From assembly GCF_000725345.1 (NCBI RefSeq), contig NZ_CP008852.1:372001-436000 (forward strand): a DNA stretch of 64,000 nucleotides. Reading direction: 5' to 3'. Source of the stretch: Pelosinus sp. UFO1 (lineage in GTDB: Bacteria > Bacillota > Negativicutes > DSM-13327). A program made the position numbers and the translations under genes. Positions within the stretch are counted from its first letter, which is position 1. Each line of letters begins with the position of its first letter. Positions 35,741 to 44,025 of the stretch are shown piece by piece. The notes beneath the pieces are model-generated. The model saw nothing but the letters and a program-made list of their open reading frames with translations. It was not told the DNA's origin and did not search any database.

Positions 35741-36391
35741 TTATGGGAGAGGGAATTCCAAGTGGATACTATTAAGAGGTGCACCCAATAAAGTTTCTAT
35801 CAGCTTGCCAGCAATTTTCAATTTGTTTTTCACGACGATCGGATCCGCTTCATGACCAAATTCCGAGGGAGAAGTGGCTTCTAATAAGGAACCCATAATA
35901 CCCGCGAAAAAAGAAAAGGTTTCTTCCATATGTACAACATGGGTCAGCCCTTCCTGATTACCTTGTTCTAGAATGCGCCGTAAAAGGGGGGTAGTAATGA
36001 TTAGCATTTGCCGCCATAGTTTGTTGATCAATTCCCCTTGTTTTTCCTTATACAGTATTTTACCAATCAAGCCAGGCTCATCATAATAGCATAGCTTGTA
36101 AAAAAGATTAAAAAATAATTGTAACTTTGCCAAAACTGTATCATCTTCTAAGTAAAAGGACTGGACTTCGGCCACCATATTGGCTACGTGACGAGCAAAG
36201 ATTGCTTCTAAGATGGCCTCTTTTGAAGCAAAATAGTAATAAAAAGTTCCCTGGGCTACACCCACTTTCTTCACGATAGCACTTACCGTAGTTTGTTGAT
36301 ATCCTGTCAAAATAAATAGTTCTTGTGCTGCATCTAGCAGTTCAGCCTGGCGAATCTCTGGATCTTTTGTAATTCTAGAAATATAGAGCAC
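35741..36391 (-). CDS. TetR family regulator of the second uptake locus
   Basis: About 216 residues. The N-terminal TetR HTH is clear: RQAELLDAAQELFILTGYQQ, then TTVSAIVKKVGVAQGTFYYY and FASKEAILEAI. The C-terminal helical domain would bind the effector. I favour GTG at 36391, where the family-typical N-terminus begins; an in-frame TTG at 36415 overlaps the operator. A palindrome at its own promoter matches two palindromes in front of the TonB receptor, so it probably represses itself and the uptake operon. It is the last gene on this strand of the locus. Confidence 0.85.
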   Translation of the reverse strand: MLYISRITKDPEIRQAELLDAAQELFILTGYQQTTVSAIVKKVGVAQGTFYYYFASKEAILEAIFARHVANMVAEVQSFYLEDDTVLAKLQLFFNLFYKLCYYDEPGLIGKILYKEKQGELINKLWRQMLIITTPLLRRILEQGNQEGLTHVVHMEETFSFFAGIMGSLLEATSPSEFGHEADPIVVKNKLKIAGKLIETLLGAPLNSIHLEFPLP

Positions 36392-36405
36392 CTCACTTTT
36401 ACCTA

Positions 36406-36421
36406 ACTGACACAAGTCAGT
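36406..36421. promoter_or_regulatory. TetR operator, copy 1 (autoregulatory)
   Basis: ACTGAC-ACAA-GTCAGT, perfect 6-bp arms, at the TetR gene start. It matches ACTGAC-AACA-GTCAGT at 43471-43486 and 43665-43680. Confidence 0.75.
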
Positions 36422-36484
36422 AGTATTGTAAATAAGATTTTCGTTGTTGTCAATAGTTGGATGTTTTAGTATGGTGAAGGAAAA

Positions 36485-37528
36485 TTAGTGGAAGTGGTTA
36501 GGATACAATGATTTTGCGATTTTTTCTATCGCATCAATGGTACGTACTCCACCGTTGTTAACAGTGAAGAAGGGTAAGTTGATGATACTTCCTGTTCGAA
36601 TGGCTCTCATACTCTGTAGTTCTTTGATTTTTTGCAGACTTTCTATAGCTTCTTTATCCGTCATATCTTTTGTACTATCCTCTCTACTGGAGGAGACCAC
36701 TAAAATAAAATCAGGATCAAAGCCCAAAACCTTTTCTGCTCCGACAAAGGAAGCCGGATCTTGACAGAGGTTTATACCACCAGCAAGAGTAATCATATGG
36801 CTAATCAGATAGTGATTGTCATACAAAGAGAAAGTACCATTCAGGTGATCTTGTAATACGAGGACTGTTTTCTTCTGCTTGATATCTTTGACAGATTTCT
36901 CTACACTGGCTACACGCATTTTTGCTTGCCCGATATATTCATCTGCTTTCATTTGTATATTAAAGATGCTGCCAAGATCGGAAATAGAGGCATAAACTGT
37001 ATTTTCTAGTGTAGGCTTGGTTTTAGTTAACGTACTTTGCAAGATAAAGGTGGCAACGTCTCTGTTTTGCCAAGTTTTTACCTCACCTAAGCCGTGAGAA
37101 GTAAATTGATGGGCCCAACCAATAAGCATGTCGGGCTGCATTTCGACTAGTTCCTCTTGGGATGGGTCGTATTGGGCCTTGAGAATATTAAGTTTAGCAT
37201 ACTTTGCAGCTAAACGATCTAAGGTCGCTCCATATGGGGCTACAGTTGATAGTATATGATCTTCTAGACCTAGTTCTAACATAAGCTCCGTTGCACCAGG
37301 ATGGGTAATGATGACTCTTTCTGGTGCTTTTTTATAGGTATAGGAAACTTCCTTTTCATTTGTATCATAATTGGCAATCGTAAGGGGATAGTAAGAGCCA
37401 TTTGATTGGGCAGCTGTCGGTTGTGATGCAGGAGGGGGAGTTGTCTTTAGCGGACTGCAAGCAGCAAGGGACAATGCTAGGAGCAACCATAGAAAGACAA
37501 GGAGTAGGTTACCTTTGATTTTTTTCAT
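36485..37528 (-). CDS. ABC transporter substrate-binding lipoprotein, iron-chelate/cobalamin type
   Basis: 347 residues. Lipoprotein signal with lipobox LAAC (Cys24), then a Pro/Thr/Gln-rich linker. The periplasmic-binding fold spans about residues 70-345, with APERVIITHPGATELMLELG and ADEYIGQAKMR; the fold is the helix-hinged FepB/BtuF type. It delivers a ferric siderophore, cobalamin or related chelate to the permease at 38336. Start ATG at 37528 with AAGGAG upstream; an in-frame start 36 nt earlier precedes the signal peptide and is rejected. Confidence 0.88.
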   Translation of the reverse strand: MKKIKGNLLLVFLWLLLALSLAACSPLKTTPPPASQPTAAQSNGSYYPLTIANYDTNEKEVSYTYKKAPERVIITHPGATELMLELGLEDHILSTVAPYGATLDRLAAKYAKLNILKAQYDPSQEELVEMQPDMLIGWAHQFTSHGLGEVKTWQNRDVATFILQSTLTKTKPTLENTVYASISDLGSIFNIQMKADEYIGQAKMRVASVEKSVKDIKQKKTVLVLQDHLNGTFSLYDNHYLISHMITLAGGINLCQDPASFVGAEKVLGFDPDFILVVSSSREDSTKDMTDKEAIESLQKIKELQSMRAIRTGSIINLPFFTVNNGGVRTIDAIEKIAKSLYPNHFH

Positions 37529-37539
37529 GATAAATCTCC

Positions 37540-38325
37540 TTACAGCGAAGAGACAAACTGGCAATCAGGATAGTAAGTGATTGCTAAATAGCCAGTATCA
37601 GGATTTTCTTTGATATCACATTCTATTTCATATACTTCACGGACAAGCTTTGGTGTAAGGATTTTGTTAGGTGCCCCGCTTGTTATTAGTTGTCCATCTT
37701 TCATTACATACAATTTACTACAGTACATTGCTGCGAGACTAAGGTCATGTAAGGCAGCTAAGACGCCAATGCCTAATGACTTTACAATAGAAAGAATCTG
37801 TAATTGATACTTAATATCGAGGTGATTCGTTGGTTCATCCAATACCAGTAGTTTTGGTTGTTGAGCCAAGGCGCGGGCAAGTATAATACGTTGTTTCTCC
37901 CCACCGGACAAGGTTGAAAAATTGCGGTTTACTTGGTTTTCCATACCCACTTTTCGAATGGCTTCTAGAGCAATTTCATAATCTTCCGGTTTATCCGCAC
38001 CAAGTAAGCTTTTGTGGGGAGTGCGTCCCATCATGACCATTTCAAAAACGGTAAAGTCAAAACTCATACTATTAAATTGTCCTACGACCCCCATTTTTTT
38101 TGCCGATTCCGATAATTTTACGTTTTTGAGATTCTGTCCATCAAAAAGGATAGTGCCATTAGTCGGTTCTATGATTCGATAAATGGTGCGCAATAAGGTT
38201 GACTTGCCGCTGCCGTTAGGTCCGATAATCCCGACAAACTCGCCTCTTTCCACAGACATAGAGACATCTTGGATAATCTGTTTATCACCAAGTTCTATAT
38301 TGATATTGTTTAGTGCTAGATCCAT
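37540..38325 (-). CDS. ABC transporter ATPase, FepC/BtuD type
   Basis: 261 residues with all ATPase motifs: Walker A GPNGSGKST (35-43), signature LSGGEKQR, Walker B LLVLDEPTNHLD, and the H-loop in AALHDLSLAAMY. It powers the permease encoded next to it. ATG at 38325 has AGGAGGT 5 bp upstream; an adjacent ATG at 38328 is possible. The sequence overlaps the regulatory end of the permease gene closely, consistent with one operon. Confidence 0.93.
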   Translation of the reverse strand: MDLALNNINIELGDKQIIQDVSMSVERGEFVGIIGPNGSGKSTLLRTIYRIIEPTNGTILFDGQNLKNVKLSESAKKMGVVGQFNSMSFDFTVFEMVMMGRTPHKSLLGADKPEDYEIALEAIRKVGMENQVNRNFSTLSGGEKQRIILARALAQQPKLLVLDEPTNHLDIKYQLQILSIVKSLGIGVLAALHDLSLAAMYCSKLYVMKDGQLITSGAPNKILTPKLVREVYEIECDIKENPDTGYLAITYYPDCQFVSSL

Positions 38326-38335
38326 CATGTACCTC

Positions 38336-39436
38336 CTACTTACTTCCAAAATCAAAAGAATGTTTAAAAAGAATATACATAAAAAAAGGCGCGCCAATTA
38401 GGGATGTGATAATACCGATGGGCAATTCGCCACTTTTTAAGAGGACGCGGGCCAATACATCAGCCCAAGTCAGAAAAATGCCTCCAACCAGGATGGTACC
38501 GGGCATTAAACGTCTGTGATCCGGTCCTACCAAGCCCCGGACTATATGGGGAATGACTAATCCAACAAAACCGAAGATACCACAAGTAGAAACGATGAGC
38601 CCAGTGGTTAAGGCTGTAAGCAATAAATAAATTCGGCGGATTTTTACTAAATTAACTCCTAAGGTAATCGCAGCTTCCTCGCCAAGGAGCAAGGTATTGA
38701 GCATACGAGATTGAAAAAGAAAAAATAAACAGCAAAGACCAACACCTATGGCTGGCAAGGCCAGATTATCCCATTTGGCAGCAGCAAGTGAGCCCATCGT
38801 CCAAAAAGTGACGGTACGCATACCTTCTGCATTGCTCGACATGTAAATAATAAAGTTGGAGAGGGCTATAAATAAAGCACTGGCAATGGCACCGGATAAG
38901 ACCATTTTGACCGTAGACATTTGACTGCCGATACCCGATAATACCAAAACAAAGAAGGAAGCACCCAATGCGCCTAAAAAAGCCCAAAATGCCGTGCCAA
39001 AACCAAAGAATATTTCTGAGGTACCGCCAATTAAAATGGAAAAAGTAGCACCTAAGGCAGCGCCAGCGGAAATACCTAAGATAGAAGGCTCGGCCAAAGG
39101 GTTTTGAACAGTAGCTTGCATTACTGTGCCACACATGGCCAAACCAGCACCAAGAATAACAGACATTAAAACCCGGGGTAAACGAATCTGCCATATGATA
39201 TCCATATGAGAGGGAGATACTTGACTGATAAAATCGCCTACATTATAGTTAAACATTTTATATAGTAGGATGCGATAGGATTCTTCTGGGGCAATTTGTA
39301 CCGTTCCTAAAGAAACTGCCAGTAAGATGGAAAGTAAAGTGGCGGCACTTAGGGTTATCATTAATAGTATAAAATTTCTTCTTTTTTTGACAATGGTTTC
39401 ATATTGAAGGGGTTGTCGTGGTTTTAATTGCGTCAT
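38336..39436 (-). CDS. FecCD-type ABC transporter permease
   Basis: 366 residues with about ten membrane helices. Family-typical segments are PRVLMSVILGAGLAMCGTVM (about residues 95-114), LAEPSILGISAGAALGA, and FVGLVIPHIVRGLVGPDHRR near 290-310. It forms the inner-membrane channel for the chelate. A 10-bp gap separates it from the ATPase gene. Confidence 0.93.
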   Translation of the reverse strand: MTQLKPRQPLQYETIVKKRRNFILLMITLSAATLLSILLAVSLGTVQIAPEESYRILLYKMFNYNVGDFISQVSPSHMDIIWQIRLPRVLMSVILGAGLAMCGTVMQATVQNPLAEPSILGISAGAALGATFSILIGGTSEIFFGFGTAFWAFLGALGASFFVLVLSGIGSQMSTVKMVLSGAIASALFIALSNFIIYMSSNAEGMRTVTFWTMGSLAAAKWDNLALPAIGVGLCCLFFLFQSRMLNTLLLGEEAAITLGVNLVKIRRIYLLLTALTTGLIVSTCGIFGFVGLVIPHIVRGLVGPDHRRLMPGTILVGGIFLTWADVLARVLLKSGELPIGIITSLIGAPFFMYILFKHSFDFGSK

Positions 39437-39478
39437 GTAAATGTGAATCTCCTACATATTTTTTTGTTTGTAAATCTA

Positions 39479-39535
39479 GCACCCCTTAAGATGACTATTG
39501 GGAAAAAAGTTCTCAATACTCATTTTAAGGGGTGC
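39479..39535 (-). other. Imperfect long hairpin between tonB2 and the permease gene
   Basis: GCACCCCTTAA and TTAAGGGGTGC pair around a longer imperfect stem. There is no T-run directly after it on the minus strand, so it may set the relative amounts of the receptor/TonB and ABC parts of one transcript instead of ending it. Confidence 0.5.
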
Positions 39536-39564
39536 CCCTATATAAAAAAGGTACGATTTAGCCA

Positions 39565-40260
39565 TCAATGTAAACGGAAAGAAATTGGTAAAGTCGTATA
39601 ACATGATATAGCAAGGCCGCTATCACGATCTTTGGCGGGAGCAAAACGCCACTCTCTTAAAGCTGCTATAGCCGCATCATCTAGAATTTCATGTCCCGAG
39701 GAACGAGAGATGGAGATATTGCCTGCACGGCCAGTCTCTAAAATTTGTACCTTAAGAACAACGGTACCTTCTAGGCCTCCTTGCCGTGCCGATTGAGGAT
39801 AAGATGGATCTGCCTTACTTAAAATGCTGGGCGGGATAATGCCTCCTGATTTTCCTTTACTACCTGAACTGGGACCACTACTGCTACTAGGAGTAGTGGC
39901 TTCAGAGGAACCAGTTGCTTCTTCACTACCGCTAGTATTGCCGAGGGGAGAGGCATCCGTTGTCACCATAGACAAAGCAGACGTAGATACGCTAGGAGTT
40001 GGTGTGGAGGCCGGCTGTTCCGTTTTAGCAAGGGACGGATTCGAAGGCGACAAAGGCGTAGGCGCTATTGACCTATTTGTTATAACAGAATCCCTAGCAG
40101 TTTCTTGAGATTCATTCATTAACTCTAATTCTACATATTGTTCTGGAGGTAATGGTGTAGCTAACAATTGGGCTGATAAATAACCGGCACCTGCAAAAAA
40201 GAAAATATGGCAGAAAAAAGAGACTATGACGGCTCTTCGCCAGCGTAGATGATATGCCAT
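39565..40260 (-). CDS. tonB: TonB energy transducer, second copy
   Basis: 231 residues, same layout as the TonB at 23462: N-terminal helix, Ser/Thr/Pro-rich spacer with a GSEEATGSSEATTPSSSSG run, and a C-terminal domain with KADPSYPQSARQGGLEGTVV. The two TonB proteins begin similarly (AYHLRWRRAVIVSFFCHIFF versus AYHWRKAMVMSVCLHMFF after the tyrosine) and end alike (LPISFRLH versus LPVSFHLH). They are paralogues in separate loci. Confidence 0.92.
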   Translation of the reverse strand: MAYHLRWRRAVIVSFFCHIFFFAGAGYLSAQLLATPLPPEQYVELELMNESQETARDSVITNRSIAPTPLSPSNPSLAKTEQPASTPTPSVSTSALSMVTTDASPLGNTSGSEEATGSSEATTPSSSSGPSSGSKGKSGGIIPPSILSKADPSYPQSARQGGLEGTVVLKVQILETGRAGNISISRSSGHEILDDAAIAALREWRFAPAKDRDSGLAISCYTTLPISFRLH

Positions 40261-40263
40261 TTT

Positions 40264-40674
40264 CTACCTTCCTTTCTGTTCTGTAGCCACAGACACTTTA
40301 TGGGCACCTGCTTGCTTTAATTCATCTAATACAGTAATCACCTTGCCGTATTCTACTTGTTTATCTGCGCGCAGTACGAAGACGTTGTCTGGTTGTTTCA
40401 GTAATTCTATGCCAACCCGTTTTGCAAGTAGAGGCAGTGGAATTTCTTCTTGATCAAATAGGATTTGCCCATTTTGCATTACCGTGACGTTGACAGTTCT
40501 GGGGATCTCTTGCTTAACTGCTGAAGCCTGGGGTAAATTCACAGGAATGGTATGTTGCTCTACCATAGATAAGGTGCTAATCATAAAGAAAACTAGGAGA
40601 AAGAAAATAATATCAATCATAGGGATAATCATCAATTCTGGTTGATTTTCTACCCGTAAACTACGCAATTTCAT
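40264..40674 (-). CDS. exbD: ExbD, second copy
   Basis: 136 residues. The first 20 residues equal those of ExbD at 23049, with the channel Asp in IDIIFFLLVFFM. The periplasmic domain differs more. It is 3 bp from tonB and overlaps exbB by 14 bp, as in the first cluster. Confidence 0.94.
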   Translation of the reverse strand: MKLRSLRVENQPELMIIPMIDIIFFLLVFFMISTLSMVEQHTIPVNLPQASAVKQEIPRTVNVTVMQNGQILFDQEEIPLPLLAKRVGIELLKQPDNVFVLRADKQVEYGKVITVLDELKQAGAHKVSVATEQKGR

Positions 40675-41308
40675 GATTTTCTCTCCGCACTGTTTTTTTA
40701 GCTAATAAGTAATTAATGGTTGTTGCGCACACCTGTTCCATGTCAGTAACAAACTTATCCAAACGATGACAAAAGTAAGTATGAGCAAGTAACGCCATAA
40801 CGGCAACAATTAAACCTGTAGCAGTCGCAATCAATGCTTCGCCTACACCACCAGTAATTGCCATAGGTTGACCTGCCTGCAAATTAAATACGCTAAAGGA
40901 ATTGATCATACCAATTACCGTACCTAATAGTCCAAATAGGGGGGAGAGAGTAACGATGGCACTAAGAAAATTCAAAGATTCTCGCAATCTTGCAGCAGAT
41001 AATTGCGCTGCGCTTTCTAACGCATTTTCTACATTACTGCCTCGTTGAAATGCTTTTAATCCTTCTAATGCTACTTGGCTCACTACTTTTGGCATCTTTT
41101 CGCATAATTGTATTGCTTCCGTAGTGCGTTGCCGTTCCAGTAAAGGTTGCAGTTTGGTAAGAAAGGTTTGGGTATCCGTAGAGACACTCTTATAATATAA
41201 AAAACGCTCCATTGCAATGGTGATTACAGCAAATGAACATACTACAAGGAGGTACATAACGGGACCACCCTTGTGAAATAGACTTAGACATTGTGATAAA
41301 AATTCCAT
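40661..41308 (-). CDS. exbB: ExbB, second copy
   Basis: 215 residues, the same length as ExbB at 22415. The N-terminus (FHKGGPVMYLLV) and the segment FGLLGTVIGMINSFSVFN are shared. Codons here are AT-rich like the surroundings, unlike the first cluster. It overlaps exbD and follows the receptor gene by 131 bp, which contain a small hairpin (GATGTACTGC/GCAGTACATC). Confidence 0.94.
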   Translation of the reverse strand: MEFLSQCLSLFHKGGPVMYLLVVCSFAVITIAMERFLYYKSVSTDTQTFLTKLQPLLERQRTTEAIQLCEKMPKVVSQVALEGLKAFQRGSNVENALESAAQLSAARLRESLNFLSAIVTLSPLFGLLGTVIGMINSFSVFNLQAGQPMAITGGVGEALIATATGLIVAVMALLAHTYFCHRLDKFVTDMEQVCATTINYLLAKKTVRRENHEIA

Positions 41309-41439
41309 GATTGATATCTCCTTTAGTTTTTATTGAATGGATGAAAATGGTGATGTACTGCCAACTTGCAATAAGCTAGCAGTACATCTTTTATTAGGCA
41401 AGGTGGTTCTTGGATTGCCACCTCTTGTGTCTACTTAGA

Positions 41440-43338
41440 TTACATGCGGTGTTCTACACCCAGGTAGAAGTTTCGTCCTGGCATTGGATAGGTCCCAGGA
41501 TCACCGTAGCCATTGGAAGAGCTTAACTCATAAGCCCTATTCGTTAAGTTATAGCCTTTGAGGTAAACACGGGTTTCAGGAGTGATTTTATAGTTGGCTA
41601 TCAGATCAAGAGTTACATAGGATTTAGATGTATACTCTTTCAAACTGCGGCCTGTTGCACTCCGTAGTGTAAGACTGGCATCCCACTTATCTTGATCGTA
41701 CTGTACATTCAAACGATAACCATTTGGTTGACTATTACGGTCATAGTTCACAAAATCGGTTGATGTACTGTCCTTAATTTCAGTCTTAGAGTAAGTGTAA
41801 CCGACTCCTACGTTCCATTGAGGTGATAATTGACGCGTCAGATTTAGGTCCAGTCCTTGTCTTTTTTCATTACTAACATTATAGTAGTAGCCAGGATCAG
41901 GTAGAGGCCAAAAACCTTTCCATTCTAGAGCATTTTTGAGGCGACTGCTGTAAATACTGGCTTGCAGTTTTGTCCCATCTCCTAGTTTGGTATTGACACC
42001 TAGAGTAGTTGTAGTTCCTTCTTCCGGTTTAAGATTTGGATTGCCAATCCAGTATTGGGTATTGCTAAAAAGTTCTGCGATTGTAGGATTTTTTACATAT
42101 TGTCCCCACGAAGCATAGACATTAGTAGTAGGGTTTAGTTCTCGATTTACCGTAATACGTGAGCTATAATTATCGCCAACGATACTATGATCGTCATAGC
42201 GCGTCCCGGCGGTCACCGACCAGTTATTCGCTAATAGCCAACGATTTTCTAGGAAGAGTGCTTTATTTGTATAGCCTTTATTAATGGATGCTTTGTCATC
42301 GATATGTTCTTCACGCCAATCTACACCACCAGTTAGAGTATGACCTTTGCTAAGTTGCCAGTTTTCTTGCCAATTAAAGCCGTTAGCATAAAGATTAGCG
42401 ACGGAGTTTAAGGACTTAAAATATTCTTGTTCGGATGTGTTGCGATATACACGGAAGAAATTTTCAGCTCCCTTGTACTGCCCATAATGGTAAGTTAGTG
42501 CAACGTTATTATCTACTATCTTACGGTAACCACCTGGGTATTGGAAAAGAGGGTTTCCATTTGGATTACCAAAGCCAGATTCATCATCTCCATGTTCTAC
42601 ATCTAGAGAAAGAGAATTTCCATTGCTGAGTTCTTTATCTAACTTCATCGTCATATATTCTTGATCAACCTGACTATCCCGACTAGTCTCCGTTTTACCG
42701 GTTTTGGCATTCTTATATTCAAAATTATTCCGTTTTTTCTTTTCTGCTGTAATCAGATAACCAAATCCATTTTCTTTGCCTTCGGTAGTCAGGCTATAGT
42801 GGCGTAAGCCCCAACTGCCAAATTCGGATGAAATTGAAGTACTGGCGGTTTTTGCTTTGCGAGTAATGATATTAATAATGCCTCCGACAGCGTCACTACC
42901 ATATAAAGAAGAAGCAGGGCCACGGACAATTTCAATACGCTCAATATTCTTTACGGGTAAGACATCGAGATTTACTCCAGCATGGCTGTTTCCACTTATA
43001 ACAAGGTGATCCCAATTCATTCTGCGACCATCTACTAGGATTAATACACGATCATCTCCATTGAGAACGGGGACGGTATTATTGCCATTTGTTCGTAGGT
43101 CAACATTACTTTTGCTTAGTATATCAGGCACGCTAGTGAAGCCGCCTTTTTCAATTTCTTCCTGGGTGATGACGGTGACATTGGCTGCAACCTCTGACAT
43201 TTTTACGGGCATGCGGTTGGCAGTTACTACATATTCATCAAAATTAAAATTTTCCTCGGCTGAGGCTATTCCTGAAATACTGCATAATAAAGTCCCACCA
43301 ATCAGTGAGCATAATAATTTTCGTTGTTTTTTGTTCAT
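41440..43338 (-). CDS. TonB-dependent receptor, BtuB/CirA-like
   Basis: 632 residues. Signal peptide to about residue 27 (SGIASA), TonB box near FDEYVVTANRMP, plug domain with VLILVDGRRMNWDHL and IERIEIVRGPASSLYGSDAVGGIINI, and a barrel ending in GRNFYLGVEHRM. The plug most resembles the BtuB/CirA/colicin-receptor group. With the adjacent ExbBD-TonB and ABC genes it forms a full uptake route from outer membrane to cytoplasm. Substrate: ferric chelate is favoured by the nearby Fur box; no cobalamin riboswitch is seen. Confidence 0.9.
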   Translation of the reverse strand: MNKKQRKLLCSLIGGTLLCSISGIASAEENFNFDEYVVTANRMPVKMSEVAANVTVITQEEIEKGGFTSVPDILSKSNVDLRTNGNNTVPVLNGDDRVLILVDGRRMNWDHLVISGNSHAGVNLDVLPVKNIERIEIVRGPASSLYGSDAVGGIINIITRKAKTASTSISSEFGSWGLRHYSLTTEGKENGFGYLITAEKKKRNNFEYKNAKTGKTETSRDSQVDQEYMTMKLDKELSNGNSLSLDVEHGDDESGFGNPNGNPLFQYPGGYRKIVDNNVALTYHYGQYKGAENFFRVYRNTSEQEYFKSLNSVANLYANGFNWQENWQLSKGHTLTGGVDWREEHIDDKASINKGYTNKALFLENRWLLANNWSVTAGTRYDDHSIVGDNYSSRITVNRELNPTTNVYASWGQYVKNPTIAELFSNTQYWIGNPNLKPEEGTTTTLGVNTKLGDGTKLQASIYSSRLKNALEWKGFWPLPDPGYYYNVSNEKRQGLDLNLTRQLSPQWNVGVGYTYSKTEIKDSTSTDFVNYDRNSQPNGYRLNVQYDQDKWDASLTLRSATGRSLKEYTSKSYVTLDLIANYKITPETRVYLKGYNLTNRAYELSSSNGYGDPGTYPMPGRNFYLGVEHRM

Positions 43339-43464
43339 AATAATCTCCTCTCATTTTCCGGTAAATAGAATCTAAATTTATAGGGGATATGAATTGGCTT
43401 AGATAATGAGAAATAAAAAATTCAACTTATGTAGGAAATAGGGCGGTAGCACTTGCACAACCAT

Positions 43465-43492
43465 CAATTGACTGACAACAGTCAGTCAATTG
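43465..43492. promoter_or_regulatory. TetR operator, copy 2 (extended)
   Basis: CAATTGACTGAC-AACA-GTCAGTCAATTG, a 28-bp perfect palindrome about 130 bp before the receptor start. The core is the same as at the TetR gene. Confidence 0.78.
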
Positions 43493-43664
43493 GCATTCTT
43501 ATCTTGTTATTCCTAACAGCATAGCTCCTTTCACGTTTCAATCTCACACTAGTTACCTGGAATCATCTAGTAGCTAGATCAATAAAAAAATTTTTAGACG
43601 AAAACAAAAAATATAATTTCAGAAGCAATCATCAAGTTTGATTCCAACGTACTTGATGAAATTG

Positions 43665-43680
43665 ACTGACAACAGTCAGA
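43665..43680. promoter_or_regulatory. TetR operator, copy 3
   Basis: ACTGAC-AACA-GTCAGA, one mismatch from copy 2, 24 bp before the Fur box at 43704. Confidence 0.65.
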
Positions 43681-43703
43681 ATCGGAACCTTATAACATTA
43701 ATT

Positions 43704-43722
43704 GACGATGATAATCATAATC
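43704..43722. promoter_or_regulatory. Fur box for the receptor promoter
   Basis: GACGATGATAATCATAATC matches 16 of 19 positions of the Fur consensus, with a central ATGAT-A-ATCAT palindrome. It lies upstream of the receptor and near operator copy 3. Confidence 0.65.
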
Positions 43723-43931
43723 AATTAGATTATAGACCTTTTAAAATTGTAAGTCAATACATTTAATTCATATTAATTATTATTCTATTTTTTCCTTGGT
43801 GAGAGGTAATTGCTTATGATTAAGGGGGCAGGTTTACTATTTATTCATCTATTTAGGGATGTGGATGTTTTTAAATTATTTAAAATAAGAGGCAATTGTA
43901 TAATGAAACAGAGTATTGTATACTATACAGC

Positions 43932-43944
43932 GATAATGATTATC
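43932..43944. promoter_or_regulatory. Fur box upstream of the MFS gene
   Basis: GATAATGATTATC, a perfect 6-1-6 Fur core identical to that at 18059-18071, 82 bp before the MFS start. Confidence 0.75.
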
Positions 43945-44025
43945 TCTATTTCTCTATTATATAAACTATTAATAGAGTATTGACCCTATGATATTCAACG
44001 ATACGAAAGTGGGATTTTTTACTAT

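Larger units (their letters stand above)
43339..44025. other. 687-bp divergent regulatory region
   Basis: Lies between the receptor (minus) and the MFS gene (plus). It holds two TetR-type operators, two Fur boxes, and CTCTATTA/TAATAGAG arms near 43953-43978. A 55-codon frame (43816-43983) with an RBS-like GAGAGG exists but contains the Fur core and is doubtful. No established gene. Confidence 0.7.

Noticed and set aside
35389-35791. Two overlapping opposite-strand frames of 96 and 128 codons
   Set aside because: Both derive from the CTCTGTG/CACAGAG repeat period, and the right end overlaps the TetR gene.
38766-39194. 142-codon minus-strand frame within the permease gene
   Set aside because: A different frame of the same strand; Cys/Phe/Tyr-rich low-quality protein, while the permease frame has full family motifs.
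43816-43983. 55-codon frame with a C-terminal hydrophobic helix and GAGAGG upstream
   Set aside because: The perfect Fur core at 43932-43944 lies inside it and the frame ends just before the MFS gene, so it more likely reflects AT-rich promoter DNA. Conservation would be needed to revive it.
41309-44025. Cobalamin riboswitch before the BtuB/CirA-like receptor
   Set aside because: No B12-box-like conserved core was found in the 687-bp upstream region; Fur and TetR-type sites are there instead.
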